From Bacilli bacterium (GTDB lineage: Bacteria; Bacillota_I; Bacilli_A; RFN20; CAG-826), in the NCBI GenBank assembly GCA_017626815.1, contig JAGAHY010000130.1, positions 1 through 35,230 of the forward strand: 35,230 nt of DNA. Reading direction: 5' to 3'. Position 1 is the first letter of the stretch; every line of letters begins with the position of its first letter. Positions 33,932 to 35,230 of the stretch are shown here, piece after piece. The translations under genes and the position numbers were made by a program. The notes beneath the pieces are model-generated. The model was not told where the DNA came from and did no database searches. It was given only the letters and a program-made list of their open reading frames with translations.

Positions 33932-34986
33932 GCCTTGCACGCTTCGGTCAGGATGCGGCGATCATCGTCATGGGTCAAAACGCGCATCGCATCGGCTGGG
34001 GAAAGAAAGATAACTCGTTCGACTTCTTCGGGTTGGCAAACGACGTTTTCATGTTCGACTTCCGCCATAAACCAGACGACGCGTTTGATATGGCCTGGAC
34101 GCGGCGAATAGACGCTGCATGTTTCAAAACCCGGAAGAATCTTGGCATCGAGTCCCACTTCTTCTTTAATTTCGCGACGCGCCGTGTCATAGAGATCCTT
34201 ATCCATTTTCTCCACGTGGCCTTTCGGCATGGAATAGTGGCCAAGCGCCATATGCTCCACCAAAACCTTCCCTTCGTGGAAAACAACGGCTCCAGCAGAC
34301 GTTTCTTGGACGCCAAAAAGGTTCATTAAGCACCCGATTTCAGATTCGGAGAGGCCAGAGCACTCAAAAAAGCCGTCCAAGTCACTGTATTTCTCAAAGA
34401 ACATGTCGAGGAACTTTTCGAAAGTATCGGGATGCGCATGGAACATAAAATAAGGCGCTTCTGCATAGTTTTTGCGCACTCTTTCTTCCGTTCCGGAAAG
34501 GCGACCATCATAGGATTTCATATAATCGGCGACGATGTTTTCCCTAGAGACACCATTAAAAAGAAGCAACAAAGCCGACATGACACCCGTGCGGTCTTTC
34601 CCCGCTTCGCAATGGATCAATAAGGGCTTCTTCGCATAGATGATGGTCCTTAATGCCCCACGGATGAAATAAGGGTCTGTGAGGAACGACAGGTACAAAG
34701 CAGGGATATCCTCCTCGTAGGTTGGGAAGCGTTCACCTTGAGGCACATTGATTTGATAGTACTCCACGCCTTCCACGTTGCTAAATGGCGAAGGGAAGGC
34801 TTCCCAGAAGTAAGGACCGCGTAGGTCGATGACGGATTTGATGCCCATAGCAAGAACGCCATCGATCTCCTCTTTGGGTGCATAAGCGGGCGAGCCCGAA
34901 CGATAGATGATGCCTTTGGTCATTTCTTCATAGGCACAGGGGTATTCCGCAAGATCGCGGAAGTTTTCAATATATTGGAATTTCAT
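33919..34986 (-). CDS. Tyrosine phosphatase-Nudix hydrolase fusion protein
   Basis: The 355-residue protein has an N-terminal IphP/SIW14-like protein tyrosine/serine phosphatase domain (about 1-220): NFRDLAEYP at the start, IDLRG near 53-57 and the P-loop HCEAGKDRTG with Cys126 and Arg132. The C-terminal Nudix domain (about 230-355) resembles Ap4A hydrolases: SMPKGHVEK, then the Nudix box RREIKEEVGL with the catalytic Glu pair. The box has one extra residue between its Gly and the RE motif. This predicts two phosphate-cleaving activities in one cytosolic chain. The start at 34986 matches the phosphatase N-terminus; the frame is open upstream to 35226 only by chance across the mscL end. A TACAAT box ends 9 nt before the ATG and no ribosome site is seen. 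Confidence 0.9.
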   Translation of the reverse strand: MKFQYIENFRDLAEYPCAYEEMTKGIIYRSGSPAYAPKEEIDGVLAMGIKSVIDLRGPYFWEAFPSPFSNVEGVEYYQINVPQGERFPTYEEDIPALYLSFLTDPYFIRGALRTIIYAKKPLLIHCEAGKDRTGVMSALLLLFNGVSRENIVADYMKSYDGRLSGTEERVRKNYAEAPYFMFHAHPDTFEKFLDMFFEKYSDLDGFFECSGLSESEIGCLMNLFGVQETSAGAVVFHEGKVLVEHMALGHYSMPKGHVEKMDKDLYDTARREIKEEVGLDAKILPGFETCSVYSPRPGHIKRVVWFMAEVEHENVVCQPEEVERVIFLSPADAMRVLTHDDDRRILTEACKAYFK

Positions 34987-34995
34987 AACGGGATT

Positions 34996-35001
34996 ATTGT
35001 A
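34996..35001 (-). promoter_or_regulatory. -10 box of the phosphatase-Nudix gene (near-leaderless)
   Basis: Minus strand TACAAT (five of six) followed by 9 nt to the ATG at 34986; the expected start point is about 34989, a 3-nt leader. It lies only 10 bp after the mscL terminator. Confidence 0.5.
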
Positions 35002-35011
35002 CAGGAGGGAA

Positions 35012-35042
35012 GAAAAAAACGGACATCTTTCGACATCCGTTA
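35012..35042 (-). terminator. Intrinsic terminator of the mscL-like gene
   Basis: Minus strand: AACGGATGTC-GAAA-GATGTCCGTT (10 bp with two wobble pairs) followed by TTTTT, 12 nt after the stop codon. Confidence 0.9.
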
Positions 35043-35053
35043 GTGGGTTACGC

Positions 35054-35230
35054 TTACTTAGCGGCGTTTTGCTTTTTAAGCTCGGCAAGGATTCCGGTGA
35101 GGAGTTCTTCCTGAGTTGGCTTCGGAGCTTCGGGTTCGGGTTCGACAGGACGCTCTTCGGGGTGCTTTTGATAGTAACGCTCGCGGGCTTTGGCTTCTGC
35201 TTCAGCTTTCTTGGCAGCGGCGGCATTCGC
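35054..35230 (-). CDS. mscL: Probable large-conductance mechanosensitive channel, C-terminal part (5' end outside window)
   Basis: The last 58 codons of a gene entering from the right edge are present. The encoded tail is Ala/Lys/Glu-rich, then Pro/Glu-rich, and ends in PTQEELLTGILAELKKQN. This closely matches the cytosolic C-terminal helix of MscL, where a proline-rich linker is followed by PTKEExLLTEIRDLLK. No transmembrane part is in the window, so the call rests on the tail alone; another coiled-coil protein is possible. Confidence 0.7.
   Translation of the reverse strand, partial: ANAAAAKKAEAEAKARERYYQKHPEERPVEPEPEAPKPTQEELLTGILAELKKQNAAK

Noticed and set aside
34987..35226. 80-residue N-terminal extension of the phosphatase-Nudix protein
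   Set aside because: It would run across the mscL terminator and coding end in another frame; the phosphatase family begins at 34986.

Overview
The window looks like chromosomal DNA of a low-to-mid GC Bacillota (Firmicutes), probably an uncultured relative of the class Bacilli. The evidence is the gene order of the S10-spc-alpha ribosomal cluster, a short zinc-binding S14, zinc-type L36, an adenylate kinase with a zinc lid, an AgrC/AgrA-like LytTR two-component system and a single-chain iron-sulfur L-serine dehydratase. Most coding starts have AGGAGG-like ribosome sites. UGA is used as a stop. No tRNA, rRNA, insertion sequence, prophage or CRISPR array is visible.

Layout. (1) 1-4978: an accessory locus in which a lipoprotein with a tandem internal duplication and a membrane-anchored, circularly permuted GH3 glycosidase (cut by the window start) are read leftward, divergently from a LytTR response regulator and its GHKL sensor kinase. 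The shared control region holds two pairs of 19-bp-period direct repeats, one pair pointing at each operon. (2) 5331-6047: a membrane-tethered regulator with two XRE helix-turn-helix domains. (3) 6572-21646: one long leftward operon, rpsJ-rplCDWB-rpsS-rplV-rpsC-rplP-rpmC-rpsQ-rplNXE-rpsNH-rplFR-rpsE-rplO-secY-adk-map-infA-rpmJ-rpsMK-rpoA-rplQ. It has a near-consensus promoter, a structured leader and an intrinsic terminator. rpmD (L30) is absent from its usual place, and several r-proteins carry charged low-complexity extensions.

(4) 21948-25390: a leftward queuosine operon (kinase-like unknown, tgt, queA, queH) covering base exchange and the last two tRNA-bound steps. (5) 25473-28299: L-serine dehydratase, a divergent P-loop polynucleotide-kinase-like protein, and a polytopic membrane protein whose promoter has an operator-like palindrome in its spacer. 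(6) 28394-32375: glnA followed by two flavoproteins. (7) 32589-35230: a DtxR/MntR-type metal regulator, a divergent ATP-grasp ligase, a tyrosine phosphatase-Nudix fusion and the 3' end of a probable mscL.

Two signals stand out. One is the symmetric repeat operator of the LytTR locus. The other is a recurrent arrangement in which a -10 box lies only about 6-12 nt before the start codon with no Shine-Dalgarno sequence (starts at 25390, 26699, 26771, 32963, 33038, 34986), which predicts leaderless or nearly leaderless mRNAs beside ordinary Shine-Dalgarno-led genes.
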